64,000 nucleotides of DNA, taken from Nocardia sp. MH4 (lineage in GTDB: Bacteria; Actinomycetota; Actinomycetes; Mycobacteriales; Mycobacteriaceae). Shown here in pieces: positions 46,067 to 54,451 of the stretch. The translations under genes and the position numbers were made by a program. The DNA lies in contig NZ_LPNR01000112.1 in the NCBI RefSeq assembly GCF_019266065.1, forward strand, positions 372,001 through 436,000, read 5' to 3'. Position 1 is the stretch's first letter. Every line of letters starts with the position of its first letter. The notes beneath the pieces are model-generated. The model had not been told where the DNA came from. It made no database searches and worked only from the letters and a program-made list of their open reading frames with translations.

Positions 46067-47398
46067 TCATCGGCGCAGAGCGCCGCTGGCGTCGAAGGCC
46101 GCTTCCCGGCCCTGCATCTGGGCGCGATACCAGTTCTCGCGATGCCACAACATCAGCTTCTCGTGCGCCCGCGCGAACGGGGGGCAGAGGCGGCGCGCGA
46201 GTTCCATGACGGTGATCAGCGGGAACCGGACGATCGGAATGGCGATCCACGGGAACGCCGGCGGCATCGTGTAACGACGGCGGGTGCCGGGCGCCATGTA
46301 CATCGCGGAGTACACGGAATTGATCCGGTAGTTGTACCTTTCGCGCAGCCGGGTCAGACCGCGATGACCATCGCGCGGGGCGAAGGCCGCCGGATAGGAC
46401 TCGATCAATTCCGTTCCGTGCTGCCCCGCGTCGTAGGACCGCGAGGCGATCGTCATGGCCAGCACCCGCAGCGCGTCCCGCACGGTCTCCGGGTACCAGC
46501 GCAATCGCACGCCCAGCAGGTGGCCCATGTACTTCTGGAAGTGCAGCAGCGCACGGATTTCCGACGGAGTCGTCTGGTAGCCCAGCGCCCACAGTCCCAG
46601 GCCGGGAGTCACGCTGCCGGCCAGCAGGGTCAGCAGCTGGTAGGTCTGACTGATCGGCAGACCCCACCGCTCGGTGTCCCATTCGGGGTGCGCGGCGACC
46701 TTCGCCCGCACCGAGACGTGCATGACCCGCACCTTCAGCGCGGTCGCGCGGCCCGCCGAGCCCGGGGTCAGCAGCGCGTCGCGGGCCGAGACATCCATCC
46801 AGAAGCGGGTGGTCTCCAGGAACCGGCGCAGGGCGCTGTCGCCGGCGTAGCCGCCCGCGAGCGACAGCGGGGTCGCGACCGCCGCCTCGGTGTACATCTC
46901 GAGCGTCTCGGCGCCGGCGAAGCTGAACAGCATGGTGCCCCAGCGCCGCCAGATCGCCGCGCCCTGTTCCACCAGCTCGGGTACCACCCAGTCGGGCACC
47001 GTCTCGAACTCGGCGAACAGCGCGCGCATGGAGTCCGGGGCATCGGGCACCGCGTCGATACCCTCGGCCAGCGCCTGCTCCAGCATGCGGCGCCCGGCCT
47101 TCGCCCCGATCTCGCCGTGCATCACCTCGGCGACGAACCGTTCGGCCACCGGGTCTCCGGCGAACAGGTCCGCGCACAGCGCCGCGGCCTGTTCGTCACT
47201 GGGAAACAGCGACTGTCGGGTCACCGTGGTGAACAGACGCTCGATCCGGCGCACCGTCGCGGTGCCGCGCGCCTCCCAGTAGCGGAAGGCGGTGGGGCAC
47301 CGCACCGGTGGCTGCTCGGCCGACCGGGACGCGTCGGGCCGGACCCGACTTTCGACGAATTCGGCCAATGCCGGTCTCCTGACGTGAAACTCGCTCAC
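46067..47398 (-). CDS. MpaB-family (DUF2236) oxygenase
   Basis: A 443-aa all-helical protein of the DUF2236 group, to which the haem b latex-clearing rubber oxygenases and MpaB belong. Conserved points are GTMLFSFAGAETLEMYTEAA, the RFLETTRFW segment, and KVRVMHVSVRAKV, whose histidine fits the axial haem ligand of the family. These enzymes cleave or oxidise prenyl or polyisoprene chains. I start at GTG 47398. The ATG at 47422 lies inside a 32-bp element that is repeated in noncoding DNA before the multicopper oxidase gene, so it is probably promoter rather than coding. Neither start has a clear ribosome binding site. Confidence 0.78.
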   Translation of the reverse strand: MSEFHVRRPALAEFVESRVRPDASRSAEQPPVRCPTAFRYWEARGTATVRRIERLFTTVTRQSLFPSDEQAAALCADLFAGDPVAERFVAEVMHGEIGAKAGRRMLEQALAEGIDAVPDAPDSMRALFAEFETVPDWVVPELVEQGAAIWRRWGTMLFSFAGAETLEMYTEAAVATPLSLAGGYAGDSALRRFLETTRFWMDVSARDALLTPGSAGRATALKVRVMHVSVRAKVAAHPEWDTERWGLPISQTYQLLTLLAGSVTPGLGLWALGYQTTPSEIRALLHFQKYMGHLLGVRLRWYPETVRDALRVLAMTIASRSYDAGQHGTELIESYPAAFAPRDGHRGLTRLRERYNYRINSVYSAMYMAPGTRRRYTMPPAFPWIAIPIVRFPLITVMELARRLCPPFARAHEKLMLWHRENWYRAQMQGREAAFDASGALRR

Positions 47399-47415
47399 CG
47401 TGTGTCGTGACAGGC

Positions 47416-47447
47416 CGACCATACTACGAAGAACATTATTCCGTACC
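47416..47447 (-). promoter_or_regulatory. Repeated 32-bp upstream element, copy 1
   Basis: This sequence and 49316-49347 are identical at 23 of 32 positions, with conserved ends CGACCATAC and GTACC. On the minus strand each copy contains TATGGT, a good -10 box. A further 7-bp inverted repeat (CCATACT / AGTATGG, 47419-47458) surrounds this copy. It lies in the intercistronic gap between the oxidase and oxygenase genes. Confidence 0.55.
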
Positions 47448-47469
47448 CGAAAGTATGGAAAGCGGGGCG

Positions 47470-49272
47470 TCACGGCACGATGCGGTATTTGAGCATCATG
47501 TCGTGGTCCTCGTGATCGAGCAGGTGGCAGTGCCACACGTAGCCCTGCAACTCCGCGGACGAGCGGCCCGCGTGGTCACCGGTGCGGTGCCCGCCGTGGG
47601 AATCCGCGCCGCGCAACTCGGTCGCGATCCGGCGGGGGAAGGTCGCGTCGGGATCGAAGCCGAGTTCCGCCGCGGTCGGGAATCGGACGATGATGCTGGT
47701 CACGGTGCCGCCGTCGACCCGCACGATGTCCTTCCAGCCCGCCTCCCACGGCTGGGGCGGCACCATCGGACCCGCCAGGAACCCGTCGGCCGCCGGCGCC
47801 CACCGCTGCCCGATCGGCGGCTGGGGATGCGCCAGCTGATAGTCGACCGTGCGCAGGGGTGCGCGTCCGAGAATCCGGAAGGTCACCAGGTGCAGGTGGA
47901 TCGGGTGCGGGTCGGGCGTGATGTTGATGATGTTCCACTGCTCGACGGTGCCCTGCCGCGGACGCTCGATCTCCGGGCTGGCGAAGGTGAGGTTGTTGAG
48001 CGACATGATCGCGGGCGGCACCCGCAGCTCGTAGGGCTGACTCACCGTGACATCGCGGCGCACGGTCGGTGTGGCGAGCGGCGGCAGCACCGGTGGCCGA
48101 ACGGGGCCGCCGCGCAACCGTTCCGGCACGCCGCCCGTGAAGCCGGGCCGATCCTGCACGCGGAACTGACAGAACACCGGCATCGCGACCTCGCCGAGGA
48201 TCGCCGCCTGGAAGACCGGCGCCTCGTCGTTGCGCAGTTCGACGGTCTCCCCCGGCGCGAGCCCGGCGAAGTCGACCAGCACGTCCACCCGTTCACCGGG
48301 TGCCAGGCGCAGCTCGTGCACCGTGACCGGCGCGTCCAGCAGTCCGTGATCGTTCCCGATCACCCAGAACCGCATCCGGTTGCCGAAGAACAGATTCCAC
48401 ACACTGAACGACGCCGCGTTGAGCAGCCGGAAGCGGTAGAGACCGCGGGCGACCGGCAGGTGGGGCCAGATCTTGCCGTTGACCACCCCGACGTCCCCGA
48501 CCGCCCCACCTTCCCAGGCCCCCTGCGGGACGACCGGCGTCGACCGGACCGACTGGCGCCCCTCGGCGGTGAACAGCTTCTCCTGCAATACCAGCGGCAC
48601 CTCGAACTCCCCGGCGGGCAGGCCCAGCGGGTTCCCGGGCGCACCGGTGTCGAATTCATCTCGGAGCAGCAGCAATCCGGCCAGTCCGGCGTAGACGTTG
48701 ATACGGGTGATGCCCATCGCGTGGTCGTGATACCAGAGGTGTCCGGCGTCCTGCGCCAGCGGGAAATCGTGGTCGAGGTCGCCACCGGGATGGACCAGCT
48801 GCTCCGGATGCCCGTCGCTGTCGGGCGGGGTCACCCCACCGTGTAGGTGCAGCGAGGACGGCGGCGAGGTCCGGAAGCTCTCGTCGACGCCGTGCAGGGT
48901 GGTGTCCATGTCGGCGGCCAGCGGATGGGTCGTCATCCGGTTCGCGAACCGCAGGCGCAGCGGCGTGCCCGCCCGGTGTTCGACAGTCGGCCCCAGATAG
49001 GTCATCCCGTTGTAGCCCAGCGCCGGTGACGGCGGCAGATCGCGATGGAAGCGATGGATGGTGGTCGAGGCGACGACGTCGAGCCGGTCACCACGCACCA
49101 CCGGCAACCGGGGCAGCTCGTCCACGAACGGCTCGACCGCCGGGGACGCGAAGAGCAGCGGACCACGCGCCGGCGCCGGGGTCGCGGCGGCGGAGGTCTC
49201 GAACAGCGCCGCGCCGAGCAGTCCCGCCCCGGCGGCACGCAGGAACCCACGACGTTCGATCGGATATCCCAT
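47470..49272 (-). CDS. Secreted multicopper oxidase
   Basis: The 600-aa protein begins with a Tat-type signal (RRGFLRAAGAGLLGAAL). All copper sites are visible: HLHGG near residue 142, LWYHDHAMG near residue 186, HPIHLHLVTF near residue 458, and WHCHLLDHEDHDMM near the C-terminus, which combines type 1, 2 and 3 ligands with an axial methionine. It is of the CotA/bilirubin-oxidase-like class, oxidising phenols, metals or pigments in the envelope. GGAAAGG precedes the ATG at 49272, and the longer frame start at 49308 lacks this. Confidence 0.92.
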   Translation of the reverse strand: MGYPIERRGFLRAAGAGLLGAALFETSAAATPAPARGPLLFASPAVEPFVDELPRLPVVRGDRLDVVASTTIHRFHRDLPPSPALGYNGMTYLGPTVEHRAGTPLRLRFANRMTTHPLAADMDTTLHGVDESFRTSPPSSLHLHGGVTPPDSDGHPEQLVHPGGDLDHDFPLAQDAGHLWYHDHAMGITRINVYAGLAGLLLLRDEFDTGAPGNPLGLPAGEFEVPLVLQEKLFTAEGRQSVRSTPVVPQGAWEGGAVGDVGVVNGKIWPHLPVARGLYRFRLLNAASFSVWNLFFGNRMRFWVIGNDHGLLDAPVTVHELRLAPGERVDVLVDFAGLAPGETVELRNDEAPVFQAAILGEVAMPVFCQFRVQDRPGFTGGVPERLRGGPVRPPVLPPLATPTVRRDVTVSQPYELRVPPAIMSLNNLTFASPEIERPRQGTVEQWNIINITPDPHPIHLHLVTFRILGRAPLRTVDYQLAHPQPPIGQRWAPAADGFLAGPMVPPQPWEAGWKDIVRVDGGTVTSIIVRFPTAAELGFDPDATFPRRIATELRGADSHGGHRTGDHAGRSSAELQGYVWHCHLLDHEDHDMMLKYRIVP

Positions 49273-49315
49273 GGCCGAGCCCTTTCCGGGCTGCACCGTC
49301 GCACGCACCGCCGGG

Positions 49316-49347
49316 CGACCATACCATTAGGTACAGTTATCAGTACC
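49316..49347 (-). promoter_or_regulatory. Repeated 32-bp upstream element, copy 2
   Basis: Partner of 47416-47447. This copy also holds an inverted repeat of 6-bp arms (AGGTAC at 49329-49334 and GTACCT at 49343-49348). It lies about 45 bp before the multicopper oxidase start. The remainder of the gap to 49556 contains no other clear structure. Confidence 0.55.
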
Positions 49348-49556
49348 TCGTCGAATGTCACCCAGCGCCCACCGATCGCCGCGTCGCCGGGCAGGACACC
49401 GGGCCGATCGACCGCCCCGCGGCCTCGGGCGCATCAGCGTGCCGCCGTACGGAATCGTTCTTGTCGCATCGAATGCCGGTGCGCGCACCAGGACACACGA
49501 CAGGGCGTCGACCTGCCGCTCGCGCGAGAGTCCACCCGCCGGTCTCGGCGACTGCG

Positions 49557-50534
49557 CTACTCGATCAGGCGCTCGCTCTTCAACCAGTCGTAGGCCACAT
49601 CGGCCGGGTCCTCGCCGTCGATGTCGACGCGACCGTTGAGCTCCTGCATCAGCTCGTCGGTGAGGCGCTCGGAGACGGTGCCGAGCAGGGCGCGGAGTTC
49701 GGGATGGTTCTCGATGACCACGCCCCGGACCACGGCCGTGCCGCTGTAGGGCAGGAAGAACTTCTTGTCGTCGTCGAGGACGGTCAGGTTCAGGTTCTTG
49801 ACGCGGCCGTCGGTTGTGTAGACCATCCCGAAATTGCAGGGCTGACTCTTGGCGGTCGCGGTGTAGACGACGCCGGCGTCCATCCTGGTGACATTGCCCG
49901 AGGGCACGCCGTTCGGATCGTTGTAGGGGATCCCGTATTTCTGCAGCATCGGCAGGAAACCGTCGGAGCGGCTGAAGAATTCGTCGTCGACACAGAAGGT
50001 GCGCTCGGCCACGGGCAGGGCGGCGACGTCGCTCAGCGACCGCACACCCAAGCGCTGGGCGGTCGGCGCGGACGCGGCGAAGGCGTAGGTGTCGTTGAAG
50101 TTGGCCGGGGCCAGCCATTCGAGGTCGTAGTCGCGCTTCTCGATGTCGTGGACGCGCTGCCACAGCTCCTGCGGGTCGGCGATCGTCTCGGTCTGGTTGT
50201 GGTAGTTCACCCAGCCGGTGCCCGTGTACTCCCAGAGCACATCGGCGTCACCGTTGAGCTGGGCCTGACGCGACGAGGCCGACCCCGGCGCGCCGGTCAG
50301 GTCGGTGACCGAGGCGCCCGCCGCGGCCAGGTAGGTCGCGGTGATCTTGCCGAGCAGGACCCCTTCGGTGAAGCTCTTCGACGTCACCACGATGGCGGCG
50401 CCGTCGAGCGGGCGTTCGCCGCCGGGCAGACTGGCGTCGTGGAAGGTGCCCGAGGAGCTCACCAGCCCACATCCGCCGAGCAGGGCCAGCGTCGCGACGA
50501 GCGCGGACACCATCGGGACCAGCCGTCGCCTCAT
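49557..50534 (-). CDS. Glycine betaine/choline-type ABC substrate-binding lipoprotein
   Basis: The 325-aa protein has a lipoprotein signal with lipobox LLGGC (Cys near residue 22). It continues with the OpuAC/ProX-like fold: IVVTSKSFTEGVLLGKITA, DVLWEYTGTGWVNYH, TYAFAASAPTAQRLGVRSL and SDVAALP. It binds quaternary amines such as glycine betaine, carnitine or choline outside the membrane. It is the last gene of a four-gene operon and overlaps its permease gene by 4 bp. Confidence 0.9.
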   Translation of the reverse strand: MRRRLVPMVSALVATLALLGGCGLVSSSGTFHDASLPGGERPLDGAAIVVTSKSFTEGVLLGKITATYLAAAGASVTDLTGAPGSASSRQAQLNGDADVLWEYTGTGWVNYHNQTETIADPQELWQRVHDIEKRDYDLEWLAPANFNDTYAFAASAPTAQRLGVRSLSDVAALPVAERTFCVDDEFFSRSDGFLPMLQKYGIPYNDPNGVPSGNVTRMDAGVVYTATAKSQPCNFGMVYTTDGRVKNLNLTVLDDDKKFFLPYSGTAVVRGVVIENHPELRALLGTVSERLTDELMQELNGRVDIDGEDPADVAYDWLKSERLIE

Positions 50535-51268
50535 GAGATACCTCGCGGGGTCGCGGCCAGTTCGACGAGCCGGCCGAGCCAATCGATGATCAGCGCCAGC
50601 AGCCCGACCAGGATCGCGCCGGAGATCAGCAGCTTGGGCAGGAACAGGGTGACACCGGTGGTGATCAGGGTGCCCAGGCTGGTCGCGCCGATGAACGTCG
50701 ACAGCGTCGCGGTGCCGACCAGGATGACCAGCGCGGTGCGCACGCCGTTGAGGATCACCGGCACCGCGAGCGGCAGCTCGACCTGGACCAGCGTGCGCGC
50801 CGCGGACAAGCCGATGCCGCGCGCCGCTTCGATCGTGCGTTGGTCCACCTGCCGCAGACCAACGATCGTGTTCTGCAGAATCGGCAGCACCGCGTACACC
50901 ACCAAACCCACGATCGCCGTGCGGAACCCGGTGCCGAGCCAGAACGTGAACAGCACGAGCAGGCCGACGGCGGGCGCGGCCTGACCGATATTGGCGATAT
51001 TGACCGCGATCGGCTCGAAGCGCATCAGCGCCGGCCTGGTCAGCGCGATGCCGAGCGGTATCGCCACCACCACCACGATCACCGTGGCGACCACGGTCAG
51101 CCGGATGTGTGCACCGATGGTGCTCTGCAGATTGGACCAGCCGAGCGAGGCCTGCTCGGTGGCGGTGAAGGTCGTCGACCGGTACCAGAGCAGATAGCCG
51201 ACGCCGATCACCACGATGATGATCGGTTCGAACCACACGTCGATCGGCACGCGGCGCAGCCGGCTCAT
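50531..51268 (-). CDS. Osmoprotectant ABC permease (second)
   Basis: A 245-aa membrane component with about six helices. The ABC-coupling EAA-like loop reads TIEAARGIGLSAARTLVQVE. It has the family segments NIGQAAPAVGLLVLF and GTATLSTFIGATSLG. Compared with its partner permease it has an additional N-terminal helix (EPIIIVVIGVGYLLWY). Start and stop both overlap neighbours as ATGA. Confidence 0.92.
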   Translation of the reverse strand: MSRLRRVPIDVWFEPIIIVVIGVGYLLWYRSTTFTATEQASLGWSNLQSTIGAHIRLTVVATVIVVVVAIPLGIALTRPALMRFEPIAVNIANIGQAAPAVGLLVLFTFWLGTGFRTAIVGLVVYAVLPILQNTIVGLRQVDQRTIEAARGIGLSAARTLVQVELPLAVPVILNGVRTALVILVGTATLSTFIGATSLGTLITTGVTLFLPKLLISGAILVGLLALIIDWLGRLVELAATPRGIS

Positions 51269-52545
51269 GACGGTTCGGCCGTCGCGGTGTCGTCGGCGGC
51301 GGCAACGACCGGCGTCGGTGTCGGGTCGGACCCGTCGACATAGGTCTCGTAGGACGGCGCGGCCTCCGCGGCGTGGTTCTCGGCCAGCTTGGTCTGGATC
51401 ACGTCGGTCACCGACCCGATGCTCAGCGACCCGACGACCGCGCCACGACCGTCGGTGACGAGCGTGGCGCCCTGACTGGCGGCCAGCATCGCGTCGAGCG
51501 CGTCGTTGAGGGTGGAGGACTGCGCGACCACCGGCAGTCTGCGATCCAGATAGTCGGAGACCTCGGGCTTGCTGGCCACCTCGGTGAGCGAGGGCCACGA
51601 GCGCGGGCGGCCCGCCGCGTCGACGACCACGACCCAGGTGTGCCCGGCCGCCTTCGCCCGCTCGATCACCGTCTGCGCCGGTTCGCCGATCCGTGCCGTG
51701 GTGACCGGGTCGTAGTCGACATCACGCACCCGCGAGACCGTCAGATACGCCAGCTTCGCGCCGGATCCGACGAACTCCTCCACGAACGGTGTCGCCGGAT
51801 CGGTGAGGATCTCCTCCGGGCGCGCGTACTGCTCGACGTGCCCGCCCTCGGACAGGATGAGCACCTTGTCGCCGAGTTTGGTGGCTTCCTCGAAATCGTG
51901 GGTGACGATCACGATGGTCTTGCCGAGTTCGTGCTGGATCGCGATCAGGCTGTCCTGCAAGCGAACCCGGGTGATCGGGTCGACCGCGCCGAACGGTTCG
52001 TCCATCAGCAGCACCGGCGGATCGGCGGCCAGGGCACGGGCCACACCGACGCGCTGCTGCTGACCGCCGGACATGTCCTTGGGCAGCCGGTCGGCGAAGG
52101 TGGCGGGGTCGAGACCGACCAGATCCAGCAGGTACTCGGTGCGTTCGGCGATGCGCTTCTTATCCCAGCCGAGCACCCGGGGAATGGCGCCGATGTTCTT
52201 GGCCACCGACCAGTGCGGGAACAGGCCACCGGACTGGATCACGTAGCCGATCGACTGGCGCAGCTTGTCGGGGTCTTCCCTGGTGACGTCGCGGCCGCCG
52301 ATGAAGATCCGGCCCTCGGTCGGCTCGATCAGCCGGTTGATCATCTTCAGCGTCGTGGTCTTGCCGCAGCCCGAGGGCCCGACGAACGCCACGATCTCGC
52401 CGGCGTCGATCTCCAGATCGAGCCGCTGCACCGCGGCCTTGTCCTGCCCCTTGTATCGCTTGACGACCCCGTCGAGCGTGATCGACGCCCCGGTCACATT
52501 GCGCTCCGGCGTCACCGGGGCGGGCTGGCTGGTCACATCGGTCAT
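51265..52545 (-). CDS. Osmoprotectant ABC transporter ATP-binding protein with CBS domains
   Basis: A 426-aa ATPase of the ProV/OpuA type. Walker A is GPSGCGKTTTLKMI, the signature DMSGGQQQRVGVARALA, Walker B VLLMDEPFGAVDP, and the H-loop VTHDFEEATKLGD. From about residue 270 two CBS motifs follow (VVVVDAAGRPRSW and ATLVTDGRGAVVGSLSI), which in this family sense ionic strength. A C-terminal alanine/proline-rich tail closes it. It overlaps both permease genes by 4 bp. Confidence 0.94.
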   Translation of the reverse strand: MTDVTSQPAPVTPERNVTGASITLDGVVKRYKGQDKAAVQRLDLEIDAGEIVAFVGPSGCGKTTTLKMINRLIEPTEGRIFIGGRDVTREDPDKLRQSIGYVIQSGGLFPHWSVAKNIGAIPRVLGWDKKRIAERTEYLLDLVGLDPATFADRLPKDMSGGQQQRVGVARALAADPPVLLMDEPFGAVDPITRVRLQDSLIAIQHELGKTIVIVTHDFEEATKLGDKVLILSEGGHVEQYARPEEILTDPATPFVEEFVGSGAKLAYLTVSRVRDVDYDPVTTARIGEPAQTVIERAKAAGHTWVVVVDAAGRPRSWPSLTEVASKPEVSDYLDRRLPVVAQSSTLNDALDAMLAASQGATLVTDGRGAVVGSLSIGSVTDVIQTKLAENHAAEAAPSYETYVDGSDPTPTPVVAAADDTATAEPS

Positions 52546-53186
52546 GTCAGTCCTTTGGCGATCGTGAGCCGTCCGAGCAGGACGAGGAGCGCGTCGAACA
52601 CCAACGCGATCGCGACGATGAGCAGAGTGCCGGTCAGTGCCATCTCCAGGGCATTGGCCCCGCCGAGCCGCGACAGGCCGTTGAAGATGAGCGAGCCGAG
52701 CCCCGGGCCGAGCACGTAGGCGACGATGGCCGCGACGCCGACGATCATCTGGGTCGAGACCCGGATGCCGGTGAGGATCACCGGCCAGGCGATCGGGAAT
52801 TCGACGGTCAGCAGGATCCGCCAGCGCGACAACCCGATTCCGCGCGCGGATTCGATCACCGAGGGGGGTACCGACCGCAGGCCGACGATGGCGTTGCCGA
52901 TCACCGGCAGCGCCGCGAAGAACGCCAGCATGATGAACGACGGCACGACCCCGAGCCCGAACGGCACCAGCAGCAGCGCCAGCAGGGCCAGCGAGGGAAT
53001 CGTCAGCGCGACCCGGCTCGAGGTGAGGGTGAGCGCCGAGGCCAGCGGAAGGCGATAGACGGCCACCGCCACGAGGACGGCGACGACGGTACCCACCAGC
53101 ACGGTCTGGAAGGCCAGTGAGGCGTGCTGGTAGGTGAGGAAGGTCAGCACCTCCCCCCGCCCCCGGACATAACTCCACAGGTTCAC
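52542..53186 (-). CDS. Osmoprotectant ABC permease (first)
   Basis: A 214-aa permease with six hydrophobic stretches and the coupling loop VIESARGIGLSRWRILLTVE. TIPSLALLALLLVPFGLG is the family signature. It is the first gene of the operon. The 140-bp gap upstream carries a perfect ACGTACGT palindrome and no clear promoter. Confidence 0.92.
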   Translation of the reverse strand: MNLWSYVRGRGEVLTFLTYQHASLAFQTVLVGTVVAVLVAVAVYRLPLASALTLTSSRVALTIPSLALLALLLVPFGLGVVPSFIMLAFFAALPVIGNAIVGLRSVPPSVIESARGIGLSRWRILLTVEFPIAWPVILTGIRVSTQMIVGVAAIVAYVLGPGLGSLIFNGLSRLGGANALEMALTGTLLIVAIALVFDALLVLLGRLTIAKGLT

Positions 53187-53326
53187 GGGAATCCCATCGT
53201 CGGGCCGGGCCGGTCAGGGCCTGTGCGCGCGTGATCACCGGACGTACGTGCCGTCGAAGGGTAATCCATGACCTGCGTTCGGCCGGGGACCCGCAGCTCT
53301 GGAGGTGTTGCGGTGGCGGCCAATTC

Positions 53327-54262
53327 CTAGGCCGCGCGCTTCGGCGGGGCACTCGCGTAGTCGGCGGCGTCGCCCGCGATCACCGTGCTGGTCGTGCCGT
53401 CGACACCCACCGGGACCGCGCCGGCCAGGGTGATGCGGGTGAGCCTGCGATGCTCGCTGCCGTCGTAGTCGTCGACCGCGTAGTGCTGGGTGGCGCGGTT
53501 GTCCCAGATGGCGACGTCGCCGAGCGACCAGTCCCAGCGGGTGGTGTGTTCGAGGCGGGTGACCCGATCCTGGAACATCCGCAACAGCGCCCGCGATTCG
53601 GAGCTCGACAGCCCGGCGATCTCCTTCACGAAGCAGCCGAGCAGCAGAGCGCGTTCGCCGGTCTCGGGGTGGACCTCCACGACCGGATGCTCGGTCTCGA
53701 AGTAGGTCGACTCGAACTCGCTGCGGTAGGTGCGATCCCGGTCGTCGGGCCGGTCCTCGATGTCGGCGGCGTAGTCGTACCGATTGGTGTGCCGCGCGCG
53801 CAGGTTCTCGGCCAGCAGCTTGAGTGGCGCGGGCAGCGCGTCGTAGGCGGCGACGGTCGAGGCCCAGGTGGTCGAGCCGCCGTAGCTGGGCAGCGCGACG
53901 GCACGCAGGATCGAGGCGCTGGGCACCCGGTCGACGAAGGTGACATCGGTGTGCCAGACGTTGGAACGGGTCTGATGTGAGTCGATGGCCAGGCTCTTCG
54001 CGCCCGCCGAGGTGACGGTGGGGTGCGGCGTGGTCGGGGTGCCGAGCAGCTGCGCGAACTCGTACTGCCCGTCTTCGGTGAGGTGGTGCTGACCGCGGAA
54101 GAAGATCACCTTGTGCTCGTGCAGCGCGGCAACCACGGTCGCGACGGTCCTGGCGTCGAGCTCGCCACCGAGCCGCACGCCCTCGATCCGTGCCCCCAGG
54201 TGCGCACCGAGCTTGACCACCCGCACCCCGGTCGCGGGGACGGCTGCGTCATCGACGGACAT
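53327..54262 (-). CDS. TauD/TfdA-family 2-oxoglutarate dioxygenase
   Basis: The 311-aa iron(II)/2-oxoglutarate enzyme has the facial triad H-x-D in [12 protein letters not shown] (about residue 107) and the distal histidine in [20 protein letters not shown], whose arginine binds 2-oxoglutarate. It opens with [15 protein letters not shown] as in TauD. Likely substrates are a sulfonate, aryloxyacid or quaternary amine. The placement beside betaine genes could suggest trimethyllysine- or betaine-like substrates, but nothing in the sequence proves it. A GCGAAAGG ribosome binding site precedes ATG 54262. Confidence 0.85.
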   Translation of the reverse strand: MSVDDAAVPATGVRVVKLGAHLGARIEGVRLGGELDARTVATVVAALHEHKVIFFRGQHHLTEDGQYEFAQLLGTPTTPHPTVTSAGAKSLAIDSHQTRSNVWHTDVTFVDRVPSASILRAVALPSYGGSTTWASTVAAYDALPAPLKLLAENLRARHTNRYDYAADIEDRPDDRDRTYRSEFESTYFETEHPVVEVHPETGERALLLGCFVKEIAGLSSSESRALLRMFQDRVTRLEHTTRWDWSLGDVAIWDNRATQHYAVDDYDGSEHRRLTRITLAGAVPVGVDGTTSTVIAGDAADYASAPPKRAA

Positions 54263-54282
54263 ACGGAGGCCTTTCGCTCGAA

Positions 54283-54296
54283 CCGGGACGTTCCGG
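54283..54296. promoter_or_regulatory. Palindrome between the TauD- and ALDH-type genes
   Basis: CCGGGACGTTCCGG matches its own complement at 12 of 14 positions and lies 20 bp before the dioxygenase start in the divergent gap. Possible operator for both genes. Confidence 0.4.
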
Positions 54297-54451
54297 ATCA
54301 CACGAAACCATCCGCGCACCGGCGCGACCAGGATTGAACTCAGCGCGAGCAGAACCCGTATCGCTCGCCCACAGCCCGTGGACGTGGCTCTTTCCGGCGT
54401 CGCGTACCTTGGTCCGCGCACCCCGGCTCGAGCGAGAGGCAAGACTCCCGA

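Noticed and set aside
46067-47422. ATG at 47422 as start of the MpaB-type oxygenase
   Set aside because: The codon lies inside an element that is repeated in noncoding DNA 1.9 kb away, and no ribosome binding site precedes it. The downstream GTG is preferred.
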